From NCBI GenBank assembly GCA_005800465.1, contig SYFI01000015.1, positions 1-8,636 of the forward strand: a stretch of 8,636 nt of DNA, given 5' to 3'. Positions 1 to 6,585 of the stretch are shown here, piece after piece; the first letter of the stretch is position 1, and each line of letters opens with the position of its first letter. Source of the stretch: Actinomycetota bacterium. GTDB lineage: Bacteria > Actinomycetota > Thermoleophilia > Miltoncostaeales > Miltoncostaeaceae. The notes below the pieces were generated by a model. It was not told the DNA's origin, did not search any database, and saw nothing but the letters and a program-made list of their open reading frames with translations. The position numbers and the translations under genes were made by a program.

Positions 1-473
1 CAGTTGGTGGTGCATGACGCGTTCGAGATGATGTTCATCGTCGCGGCGTCGTAGGCGTCGTCGTTGACGCCGAGCACCACGGTCAGGTCGGGGTTGGTCG
101 CAGGCGCGGAGATGATGACCTTCTTGGCGCCACCCGCGAGATGCTTGGCGGCGTCGTCGCGCTTGGTGAAAAAGCCGGTGCTCTCCACCACCACGTCAAC
201 GCCAAGATCGCCCCATGCGAGGTTGCCCGGGTCGCGCTCAGCCAGCACGCGGATTGGCGTGCCGTCCACGATGATGGTGTCGCCCCCGTGCTCCACGGTG
301 CCCGGATAGCGGCCGAAGATCGAGTCGTAGGCCAAAAGGTACGCAAGTGTCTTTGCGTCGGTGAGGTCGTTGACGGCAACAATCTCCACGTCGCCCTTGG
401 CGCGACTCATCGCCGCCCTGAATACGTTGCGGCCGATACGGCCGAAACCATTGATGCCCACGCGCACTGCCAT
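1..473 (-). CDS. gap: Glyceraldehyde-3-phosphate dehydrogenase, type I (N-terminal part, cut by window edge)
   Basis: Cytoplasmic enzyme that oxidises glyceraldehyde-3-phosphate with NAD and phosphate to 1,3-bisphosphoglycerate, or runs in reverse in gluconeogenesis. The visible 157 residues start MAVRVGINGFGRIGR, the Rossmann GxGxxG nucleotide-binding motif at residues 6-15. VNDLTD at about 34-39 has the acidic residue usual for NAD preference, and ESTGFF lies at 97-102. The visible part ends in SNASCTTN, with the catalytic cysteine at residue 154, only three codons from the window edge. The rest of the catalytic domain lies outside. The ATG at 473 is preceded by AAGGGGA five bases upstream, so the start is well supported. 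The gene follows the uvrC-rapZ-yvcK cluster, its usual place in actinobacteria, but here it sits behind a terminator and probably has its own promoter. Identification is certain; NAD rather than NADP use is an inference. Confidence 0.97.
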   Translation of the reverse strand, partial: MAVRVGINGFGRIGRNVFRAAMSRAKGDVEIVAVNDLTDAKTLAYLLAYDSIFGRYPGTVEHGGDTIIVDGTPIRVLAERDPGNLAWGDLGVDVVVESTGFFTKRDDAAKHLAGGAKKVIISAPATNPDLTVVLGVNDDAYDAATMNIISNASCTTN

Positions 474-502
474 CAGATTCCCCTTGGTCGAAAGCGAGCG
501 CG

Positions 503-508
503 AGCATA
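503..508 (-). promoter_or_regulatory. Candidate -10 element for gap
   Basis: On the minus strand TATGCT matches the TATAAT consensus at four of six positions, about 29 bases before the gap ATG. Transcription would begin near 496 and give a leader of about 22 bases that still holds the AAGGGGA ribosome binding site at about 479-485. It lies downstream of the terminator of the preceding gene, where a new promoter is needed. No convincing -35 hexamer is visible, so this is a prediction only. Confidence 0.4.
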
Positions 509-546
509 ACCGGTGGCGGGGCACCACGGCGGGAACGAATCACCCG

Positions 547-582
547 AAAAACGACTCTGGGGGACCCGAAGGTCCCCCAGAG
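547..582 (-). terminator. Intrinsic terminator with UUCG tetraloop
   Basis: Reading the minus strand, a perfect 12-bp stem (CTCTGGGGGACC pairing with GGTCCCCCAGAG, 555-582) closes a TTCG loop with a C-G pair, the very stable UUCG tetraloop. TCGTTTTT follows, giving a run of five T at 547-551. It lies about 30 bases after the stop of the DUF1097-like membrane gene and before gap, so it ends the former's transcript and insulates gap. The U-tract is short and offset three bases from the stem, but the geometry is convincing. Confidence 0.88.
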
Positions 583-613
583 CGCGAAGCAAAGGTTGCT
601 TAGACCGTGTGGC

Positions 614-1273
614 CTAGGCCTCCTTGGGCTTCGGGGTGAGGAGAGCTGCGAGCTTGCCCGAGATGAGACCCAGGATCAGACCACAGATCAGAGTGACGAA
701 GGTGTCAAACCACACCCATGCCCACGGGGTCGAAATAAGACCACCGAAAGCACCAAGACCAGTTGCTGTACCAGCACCCGCGCCATCAAGATCAACTTCG
801 CTGCCAGCGGGGGCCCAGCCGTCCATACCCGTCGCGACCCACCAGAGGAACACGGCAGCAAATGCCGGGAACGTACCTGCGACGTAGTACCAATCACCCG
901 CGATGAGGACCATCACGAGGATGAATGCAAACACGCCGACCCAAAGGGCGATGCCCCAGAAGTCAGGGAACATTGCCGACTTGTATGCAAGCGGGATCGT
1001 GACGAGCGCTGCAACAGTACCGAACAGGCAAGCCAAGAAGATCTTGCCGAAGGCGGCGTTGTCGCCACCAGCAGCAAAGAACAAACCCCACGCGATGAAC
1101 GCCGTAGGAAGAATCAGGTGGAAGTTCTGCGGAACGCCAACAGCACCGGGGAGATCCGTGCCAGACACGGTCACCCAGTGGAAGGTGAAGTTCAGCGAAA
1201 ACTCAGTCCACAGGTAGGAGAGGACTCCAATTACCAGCGCGAGCGGAAAAATCGCCTTTGCGCGAGCACCCAT
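614..1273 (-). CDS. Six-helix membrane protein, DUF1097-like (YcdZ-like)
   Basis: Predicted inner-membrane protein of 219 residues. Hydrophobic segments lie at about 7-27, 51-70, 77-97, 106-125, 129-148 and 186-211. A long hydrophilic Gly/Asp-rich loop (about 150-180) sits before the last helix, and the tail is short and lysine-containing (PKPKEA). The pattern of AWGLFFAAGG in helix two and VAGTFPAFAAVF in helix five resembles the DUF1097 family (E. coli YcdZ), whose function is unknown to me. This is motif resemblance, not a database match. The ATG at 1273 is chosen because GAAGGAG lies seven bases upstream; a reading frame extending to 1399 has an uncharacteristic Arg/Pro-rich N-terminus. 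Codons such as GGT, GCT, GTT and ATT are frequent, unlike the neighbours, suggesting high expression or foreign origin. It sits where whiA is expected and has its own terminator. Confidence 0.8.
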   Translation of the reverse strand: MGARAKAIFPLALVIGVLSYLWTEFSLNFTFHWVTVSGTDLPGAVGVPQNFHLILPTAFIAWGLFFAAGGDNAAFGKIFLACLFGTVAALVTIPLAYKSAMFPDFWGIALWVGVFAFILVMVLIAGDWYYVAGTFPAFAAVFLWWVATGMDGWAPAGSEVDLDGAGAGTATGLGAFGGLISTPWAWVWFDTFVTLICGLILGLISGKLAALLTPKPKEA

Positions 1274-1280
1274 GTGAGAG

Positions 1281-1287
1281 CTCCTTC
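1281..1287 (-). promoter_or_regulatory. Strong ribosome binding site fixing the DUF1097-like start
   Basis: GAAGGAG on the minus strand, seven bases before the ATG at 1273, is the best Shine-Dalgarno match in the window. It decides the start against longer in-frame alternatives further upstream. Confidence 0.75.
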
Positions 1288-1371
1288 TTGTAATAGGACA
1301 GGGAATCCGTAGACCCGGAATTAGATGAGGTGGGCGCACGGAGCACGACAGCGAGCCGTCGCGATGACGAC

Positions 1372-1401
1372 ACTCTACGGGCCTCGCGCTATTCGTCACA
1401 A
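1372..1401 (-). promoter_or_regulatory. Candidate sigma-70-type promoter of the DUF1097-like gene
   Basis: On the minus strand TTGTGA (1401-1396) and TAGAGT (1377-1372) are separated by 18 bases, each matching the housekeeping consensus at four of six positions. This would give a leader of roughly 90 bases. It lies in the 208-base gap (1274-1481) between yvcK and this gene, which is otherwise non-coding as far as I can see. A second weaker -10-like word, TATTAC, lies near 1290-1295 but is too close to the ribosome binding site. Predicted by eye only. Confidence 0.35.
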
Positions 1402-1481
1402 GTGCTACGAATCCTCCGCAGAGGCGGATTGGGGCGTCTTTTCTCCGCTACGAGCGGGAGGTTTACTGTCCCATTACTCCA

Positions 1482-2462
1482 TCACGCGGGGTACGCAGAT
1501 GCCGATTCTGCGCGCCGCACGGCACCCTCGGCCGCCAGCGGTACCAGCACATCCGCCAGCCGCTCGGGCTCGTGTCGCACCACGCGATTGCTCTCTGCGA
1601 CATCGGCGGTCACCACCCGCACGCCGCGCTCGGCAAGCGCGCCCACATCTACGACCACCGGCTGCTGCCCCTGGGCGCCGTAGTGGGCCACGGATGCACC
1701 GTCGAGTGCACCCGCATGCACCACCACCACGTCCACGCCACCTGGGATCATCTCCAGTACGCGGTCCAGGTGGTGCACGGCATCCTTGCCGTCGGTTTCG
1801 CCCGGCTGGGTCATGATGTTGCACACGTACACACGCAGCCCCTGGGCGCCGCGCACGGCATCGGCAATCTCCCCCACCGCCAAGTGCGGCAGCACACTGG
1901 TGAACAGCGAGCCCGGCCCCAGAAGCACCAGATCGGCATCGGCGATTGCGGCCACAGCATCGGGGTGCGCAGATGGCTCCGGGTCCAGCCACACCCGTCG
2001 GCAGGCACCGACGCCCGATGCGATGAGGGTCTCGCCGCACGACTCGGATCCATCTTCTCGCTCGGCCCACAGTCGCACGTGCTGCAGCGTGCCGGGGATC
2101 ACCCTCCCGTTTACCTTGAGCACGCGCGAGCACTCACGCACGGCCTCGTCAAACGATCCCGTCACCTCGGTGAGGGCGGCGAGAATAAGGTTGCCAAACG
2201 GATGACCCGAGAGATCGCCGTCGGCGAACCGGTGCTGAAAAAGGCGCCCCATCAGCGACTCGTCCTCGGCCAGGCTCACAAGCACGTTGCGCACGTCGCC
2301 CGGCGGCAGCATTCCCAGTTCTCGCCGAAGGCGACCCGATGACCCACCGTCGTCGGCCACGCTCACGATGGCCGAGATATCGAGGTCGCGGTGCCTCAGC
2401 CCGCGAAGCAACGACGACAGCCCTGTGCCGCCACCAAGCGCAGCCACATGCGGACGGTTCAC
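1482..2462 (-). CDS. yvcK: YvcK/CofD-like gluconeogenesis factor
   Basis: Cytoplasmic nucleotide-sugar-binding regulator of the YvcK family (326 residues, normal length). In Bacillus and relatives the family binds UDP-sugars and is needed on gluconeogenic carbon and for proper cell-wall synthesis; that role is transferred here, not shown. Visible motifs: GGGTGLS (10-16), VADDGGSSGRLR (35-46), PPGDVRN (53-59), GHPFGNLILAAL (87-98), GPGSLFTSVLP (182-192) and YVCNIMTQPGET (212-223), the last two typical of the phosphate/UDP-sugar pocket. The start is GTG at 2462, which makes GTGA with the rapZ stop and so implies translational coupling. A longer frame upstream runs into rapZ and lacks family character. 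The usual next gene, whiA, is absent. After the stop there is only an imperfect hairpin without a T-run in this direction. Confidence 0.94.
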   Translation of the reverse strand: MNRPHVAALGGGTGLSSLLRGLRHRDLDISAIVSVADDGGSSGRLRRELGMLPPGDVRNVLVSLAEDESLMGRLFQHRFADGDLSGHPFGNLILAALTEVTGSFDEAVRECSRVLKVNGRVIPGTLQHVRLWAEREDGSESCGETLIASGVGACRRVWLDPEPSAHPDAVAAIADADLVLLGPGSLFTSVLPHLAVGEIADAVRGAQGLRVYVCNIMTQPGETDGKDAVHHLDRVLEMIPGGVDVVVVHAGALDGASVAHYGAQGQQPVVVDVGALAERGVRVVTADVAESNRVVRHEPERLADVLVPLAAEGAVRRAESASAYPA

Positions 2463-3331
2463 GTGCCCCGTACCTCTGGCGGCTTGCCCGCATCGCGGTG
2501 GGCAGTCGTCGCGCCCAGGTCTGACTGATACCGGGCTGCCAGCGCCTCGGCGATGGCCACGCTGCGATGCCTGCCCCCCGTGCATCCGATCGCAACCACC
2601 AGATGCCGCTTGCCCTCGGCCTCATACAGCGGCAACACGAAGTCGAGCAGGTTCTCCAGACGTGCCATGAACTCGGCGTACCCGGGATCTGCCGCCACGT
2701 ACGCAGCCACATCGGCCTCCATCCCGGTGCGTGCGGTGAACTCCGCCACGTAGTGGGGATTACGCAGGAAGCGCACGTCAAACATGAGGTCGGCCTCGCG
2801 CGGCACCCCGTGCTTGAACCCAAATGACGAGAAGGTCACCTGCATGTGGGGGCGCGTTCCCGGCGCCATCTCGCGGGCCACCGCCTCGCGAAGGTCCCAT
2901 GGCGTCATACCGGTGGTGTCGATCACCACATCCGCGCGATCACGCAGGTCGGCCAGAAGCATGCGCTCGCGCTCGATCCCGCGCAGCACCTCTCCCCCCT
3001 CAGCCAGTGGATGGCGCCGGCGCGTTTCGCGGAACCGCCGCAGCAGGGCGTCGTCGGAGGCTTCGAGGAACAGGATGCGCGGAGTGATGCCGTCGGCCTT
3101 CTGCACCTCGCCAAGCTCACGCGCCAGGTCCTCAAACCAGATACCGCCGCGCACGTCACACACCAGCGCCGCGCGCTCCACCTTGCTGCCCTCAAGTTCA
3201 AACAGATCAACCAGGGCGGGAAGCAGGCGGGGCGGCAGGTTGTCGATGCAGAAGTAGTCGGCATCCTCGAAGGCACCGATGGCACCGCTCTTACCGGCGC
3301 CGGAGAGCCCGGTGATGATCGTCAGTTCCAT
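2459..3331 (-). CDS. rapZ: RapZ/YvcJ-family nucleotide- and amino-sugar-sensing protein
   Basis: Cytoplasmic P-loop protein of 290 residues. E. coli RapZ is an RNA adaptor that senses glucosamine-6-phosphate and controls GlmS; the B. subtilis homologue YvcJ hydrolyses nucleotides. In actinobacteria the role is less clear and RNA binding cannot be assumed. Visible: Walker A GLSGAGKS (8-15), CIDNLPP (28-34), CDVRGG (58-63), VIDTTGMTPWDLR (136-148), SFGFKHGVPREADLMFDVRF (169-188), and the C-terminal signature GCTGGRHRSV (249-258), which belongs to the sugar-phosphate-binding domain. ATG at 3331 is chosen because GGAGGTGG lies six bases upstream and the Walker A motif then sits at its usual distance from the N-terminus. 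It starts 16 bases after the uvrC stop, and its TGA overlaps the yvcK GTG by four bases. Confidence 0.96.
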   Translation of the reverse strand: MELTIITGLSGAGKSGAIGAFEDADYFCIDNLPPRLLPALVDLFELEGSKVERAALVCDVRGGIWFEDLARELGEVQKADGITPRILFLEASDDALLRRFRETRRRHPLAEGGEVLRGIERERMLLADLRDRADVVIDTTGMTPWDLREAVAREMAPGTRPHMQVTFSSFGFKHGVPREADLMFDVRFLRNPHYVAEFTARTGMEADVAAYVAADPGYAEFMARLENLLDFVLPLYEAEGKRHLVVAIGCTGGRHRSVAIAEALAARYQSDLGATTAHRDAGKPPEVRGT

Positions 3332-3337
3332 TCGCCA

Positions 3338-3345
3338 CCACCTCC
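3338..3345 (-). promoter_or_regulatory. Ribosome binding site fixing the rapZ start
   Basis: GGAGGTGG on the minus strand lies six bases before the ATG at 3331, right after the uvrC stop codon (3350-3348). It rules out the longer in-frame reading that begins within uvrC. Confidence 0.7.
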
Positions 3346-3347
3346 GC

Positions 3348-5279
3348 TCATGGCCTCGGCGGCCTCGGGGGTACCCGTCGTAGTCCGGCCCCTGGGCCAC
3401 CTATCTTGTTCAGATACTCGTACACATCACGCGCCACCTTCGGCGGCAGCCCGGGCACGGCCTCCAGCTCATCACGGGTCGCCGCCATAAATCGCTCAGG
3501 TGAACCGAAGTGCTGCAGGATTGCACGCCGGCGTGCGGGGCCGATGCCCGGCAGCGAATCCATGGCGCTCGCCGTCATACCCTTGCCACGAAGGGTGCGG
3601 TGGTGTCGCAGGGCAAACCGATGCGCTTCGTCGCGCACCTGTTGAAGCAATCTGAGCCCCGGGGAGTCCTCGGGCATGAGGATCGGCTCACTCCGGCCGG
3701 GCACGAACACCTCTTCAATGCGCTTGGCAAGGCTCACCATGGGCACATCCACGCCAGCCTCGCGCATGGCACGCAGTGCCGCGCCCAGTTGCCCCTTTCC
3801 CCCATCAATCACGACGAGCGACGGACGGGCACCGAGGCTCGGGTCGGTATCGCCGGCGGCAAGACGTGCCATGCGGCGGCCGATTGCCTCACCTATGCGC
3901 GCGAAGTCATTCGCGTCACCCTCATGCTGCATCGTGAATGACCGGTAGTGGGCCTTGGCCGGGGCGGCACCAATCAACACGGTCATCGACGCCACGGCAT
4001 ACGTGGGCCCAAGGATTGAGATGTCGTAGCACTCGATGCGCAGCGGTGGTGCATCCAACCCGAGGCGCTCCTGCAGGTCGCCTAGGGCAGCCGTCCGCCG
4101 ATCGCGGGTGCGCGCCACGCGGGCGCGGTCCTGATCGAGCGCCAACTGTGCGTTGCGCTCGGCCATCTCCTGCATGCGCCGCTTCTCACCGCGCTCCGAG
4201 GCCCGCACCTCCACGCCCGACTGCCGACGCTCGGCAAGCAGCGCCTCAATAGCGTTGGTCTCGACGCTCTGGGGCACCACCACCAGCGGCGGGATCGCAA
4301 GGCCCAATGCATAGTACTCGAGCACGAACTGCTCGACGATCATCGATGGATCCGTGGCACCCGCGGGGTCAATGAAGAATGACTGCCGGTCGCCCAACAC
4401 CCCGTCGCGCACCTGCAGCACCTGCACGTTGGCCGCCTCCCCGTCGCTATCCACCGCGACGCCGATCACATCCACCGATCCCATCGAGTCGCTGATGGCC
4501 AGTTGGCGCTCCATCAGGTGCCGTACCGCATTCAGACGGTTGCGAAAGAGTGCGGCGTCCTCAAAGCGCTGCTCGGCGGCGGCCTGCTTCATCTGAACCT
4601 CGAGGTCCGACTCCAGCCCCCGGTAGCGCCCCGAGAGAAACGCCATGATCTGGTCGATCAGACCCCGGTAGTCGTCCTTTGAGATGTAGTCCACGCACGG
4701 CGCCATGCACCGTTTGATGTGGTAATCGAGACACGGGATCCCCGATGGCCGCCCCGGCTCAGCGCCCTCGCAGGGACGGCTGGGAAAGATCTTCCCGATC
4801 AGCGACAGGGTCTCGCGCACCTTTGATGCATTCGAGAACGGTCCGAAGTACACCCGGTCACGCCGACGCCGCTCGCGCGTGAAGTACACCCGCGGATACG
4901 CCTCGTCCATGCTGATCCCGATGTAGGGATAACTCTTGTCGTCGCGCAACTTCACGTTGAACGGTGGGCGGTGAGTGGAGATGAGGTTGCCCTCGAGAAT
5001 GAGGGCCTCCTCCTCGGTGTTCACCACCAGCGCCTCAAGTCGTGTGACCCGGCTCACCATCTCGACCGTGCGGGGGTGCAGGCCCGACCTCGGGCCCGGA
5101 TGCGACGTCACATCGCCATCGCCCGGGCGCACCGGGGCCTCGAAATACGAGAAGACGCGCTTCCGCAACGACTTGGCCTTCCCCACGTACATCACGCGTT
5201 CAGAGGCATCGCGATAGATGTAGACGCCCGGGGCGTCGGGGAGGGCAGCGAGCTGCTCGCGAAGCGGCGCGGTTGCCAT
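3348..5279 (-). CDS. uvrC: Excinuclease ABC subunit C
   Basis: Endonuclease of UvrABC nucleotide excision repair that makes both incisions around a lesion after UvrB loading. The 643 residues are of normal length with the full domain order. A GIY-YIG nuclease (about 16-105) has GVYIY, YVGKAKSLRKRV and EALILEGNL. Cysteines 170, 183, 191 and 195 have almost the spacing of the Fe-S cluster ligands known in E. coli UvrC. The UVR (UvrB-binding) helix pair is at about 225-255. The RNase H-like nuclease has D419 (ECYDIS), D492 (VVIDGGKGQL) and H553 (DEAHRF). Helix-hairpin-helix motifs occupy about 573-624. Residues 47-70 look like an extra Pro/Gly-rich loop inside the first domain, and the C-terminus is a short Arg/Pro-rich tail. 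ATG at 5279 is chosen because homology begins there; no spaced ribosome binding site is present and a -10-like TATACT lies seven bases upstream. Confidence 0.97.
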   Translation of the reverse strand: MATAPLREQLAALPDAPGVYIYRDASERVMYVGKAKSLRKRVFSYFEAPVRPGDGDVTSHPGPRSGLHPRTVEMVSRVTRLEALVVNTEEEALILEGNLISTHRPPFNVKLRDDKSYPYIGISMDEAYPRVYFTRERRRRDRVYFGPFSNASKVRETLSLIGKIFPSRPCEGAEPGRPSGIPCLDYHIKRCMAPCVDYISKDDYRGLIDQIMAFLSGRYRGLESDLEVQMKQAAAEQRFEDAALFRNRLNAVRHLMERQLAISDSMGSVDVIGVAVDSDGEAANVQVLQVRDGVLGDRQSFFIDPAGATDPSMIVEQFVLEYYALGLAIPPLVVVPQSVETNAIEALLAERRQSGVEVRASERGEKRRMQEMAERNAQLALDQDRARVARTRDRRTAALGDLQERLGLDAPPLRIECYDISILGPTYAVASMTVLIGAAPAKAHYRSFTMQHEGDANDFARIGEAIGRRMARLAAGDTDPSLGARPSLVVIDGGKGQLGAALRAMREAGVDVPMVSLAKRIEEVFVPGRSEPILMPEDSPGLRLLQQVRDEAHRFALRHHRTLRGKGMTASAMDSLPGIGPARRRAILQHFGSPERFMAATRDELEAVPGLPPKVARDVYEYLNKIGGPGAGLRRVPPRPPRP

Positions 5280-5286
5280 CCCCCCG

Positions 5287-5292
5287 AGTATA
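5287..5292 (-). promoter_or_regulatory. Candidate -10 element giving a leaderless uvrC transcript
   Basis: TATACT on the minus strand matches TATAAT at five of six positions and lies in the 25-base gap between the TadG-fusion stop and the uvrC ATG. Only CGGGGGG separates it from the ATG, so transcription would begin at or one base before the start codon. The G-run touching the ATG is too close to act as a Shine-Dalgarno site. No good -35 is visible; CTGGCA is present but only 15 bases upstream. Confidence 0.5.
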
Positions 5293-5304
5293 CGAGTGGT
5301 CCGG

Positions 5305-6585
5305 TCATGCCAGCAGATCACCGGCGCGCACCAGCACCACGGCCTGCCCCGCGCCCCCGAGCGCCGCCCCCTGCCCCGCCAACGCGATGATGCGGGCCAC
5401 GTAGGCGCGGGTCTCGGGATATGGAGGAGTGCCCCCGTACCGGCGCACAGCCCCGCCACCCGCGTTGTAGGCCGCGAGGGCCAGCGGCACCGACCCGAAC
5501 TCCCGGATGCCGCTCGCGATCAACCGGGCAGCCCCGGGTATCGCCTGCGCTGGGTCGAAGGGATCGCGCACGCCCATTCCCGCTGCCGTACCGGGCATGA
5601 ACTGCGCAATGCCCTGCGCACCTCCACCGCTCACCGCATGGGTATCGAAGTCCGACTCCGCCTTGAGCAGTGCGGCCAGCAGCACCGGGGCCACGCCCGC
5701 AGCCCGGGCTGACGATGTGATGAGCACGCGATACCTCGCCGGCACCCACGACGGCAGGGCGGTCACCGCAATGCTCGTCGCGCCTGGCTGCCCCCCACCG
5801 CACCCAGGCGTGAATCCCCAGTGCCAGCGTTCCCACGAGTAACGCTGCACGAATCCGAAGACATTGCCATTCCCCACCAGCCACCGGTACACGCCGCCGC
5901 TGACATCAAGATCGAGTTCGGTGGAATTGCGATGCCGACTGCGCCCCGGAGGCGCCACCCACTTCGGGTCGGGGTGGCGCGCAAACAGCACGGCCTGTTC
6001 GGCATCCGATCGAAATGCGCTCACCACAACCAGATCCATTCCTGACCCGCGGGCAGCGCGGTCCATCTGGTCGAACGCCGCCGCGACGGCCGGGCACATT
6101 GGCTTGCCATCGCGATACATCAATGGCCCCGAGTACCCACCCCCGGTCGCCCATCCCACCGGGCCATCCGCGGGTACAGACGCGACCGCCGACAGTCCGG
6201 CGCGCGCCGTGGCGGTGGCCCACAAGCCCATGGGCGCTGCCCGGCGCACGCGCACCTCCACCTGGGTCGGCACCGGATCGCCCTCGAGCAACCGCACCGA
6301 TACCACTTGGGCCCCTGATGCCGTGGCTGATCGCCCCGCGGCGGCATCTGCGATTGAGGTGAGGCGGCGGCGGATATCCCATGGGTCGACCATCGCCCGG
6401 GGGATGCCATCAAGCAGCGCCCGGCCGGCCGACAGCGCTGCCAGATCGGCGGCGAGGCGGGCACCGCTCGCAGCCACACTGGTTGCGCCAATCACCGCGG
6501 TGCCGGCGATACCCGCCACAAGAACCGCGATCACCCCGAGCACAAGGGGGATCGCCTGGCCGCGCTGGTCTGTGAACCGGGCCAT
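5305..6585 (-). CDS. Membrane-anchored TadG-like / M15 peptidase / lytic transglycosylase fusion
   Basis: A 426-residue protein with three parts. Residues 1-60 resemble the Tad/TadG-related N-terminus: RGQAIPLVLGV, then a hydrophobic helix at about 12-36 that would leave the rest outside the membrane. Residues about 150-258 look like a VanY/M15 metallopeptidase (D-Ala-D-Ala carboxypeptidase type): SAFRSDAEQ (189-197), SRHRNSTELDLD with H218 and D225 as likely zinc ligands, and WERWHWGF with E252 and H255. Residues about 290-400 look like a family 1 lytic transglycosylase: LLKAESDF with catalytic E310, GAQGIAQFMPGTA (322-334), ALAAYNAGGGAV (369-380) and ETRAYVARI. Together they could cut both peptide and glycan bonds of peptidoglycan. 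The ATG at 6585 shares a base with the upstream TGA (TGATG); a GTG one codon earlier (6588) is equally possible. Domains are assigned from motifs; which wall site it cuts is unknown. Confidence 0.9.
   Translation of the reverse strand: MARFTDQRGQAIPLVLGVIAVLVAGIAGTAVIGATSVAASGARLAADLAALSAGRALLDGIPRAMVDPWDIRRRLTSIADAAAGRSATASGAQVVSVRLLEGDPVPTQVEVRVRRAAPMGLWATATARAGLSAVASVPADGPVGWATGGGYSGPLMYRDGKPMCPAVAAAFDQMDRAARGSGMDLVVVSAFRSDAEQAVLFARHPDPKWVAPPGRSRHRNSTELDLDVSGGVYRWLVGNGNVFGFVQRYSWERWHWGFTPGCGGGQPGATSIAVTALPSWVPARYRVLITSSARAAGVAPVLLAALLKAESDFDTHAVSGGGAQGIAQFMPGTAAGMGVRDPFDPAQAIPGAARLIASGIREFGSVPLALAAYNAGGGAVRRYGGTPPYPETRAYVARIIALAGQGAALGGAGQAVVLVRAGDLLA

Noticed and set aside
596..1312. Plus-strand open frame of 238 codons opposite the membrane gene
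   Set aside because: Its product is charged and low-complexity without motifs, while the minus-strand frame gives six clean membrane helices, a strong ribosome binding site and a terminator.
1274..1399. Longer start for the DUF1097-like protein at 1399
   Set aside because: The extra 42 residues are Arg/Pro/Cys-rich with no hydrophobic order, and GAAGGAG precisely precedes the ATG at 1273.
1410..1430. Imperfect hairpin (AATCC...GGATT) between yvcK and the membrane gene
   Set aside because: In the minus direction no T-run follows, so it is not a convincing yvcK terminator. On the plus strand a TCTTTT follows at some distance, but there is no plus-strand gene to end.
1572..2342. Plus-strand open frame opposite yvcK
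   Set aside because: His/Gln-rich translation mirrors YvcK codons in antisense; the minus strand carries every YvcK motif.
3332..3400. Longer rapZ start at 3400
   Set aside because: The added 23 residues lie inside uvrC coding sequence, and the ATG at 3331 has a strong, well-spaced ribosome binding site.
5280..5459. Longer uvrC start at 5459
   Set aside because: The added 60 residues overlap the transglycosylase coding region in another frame and do not resemble UvrC.
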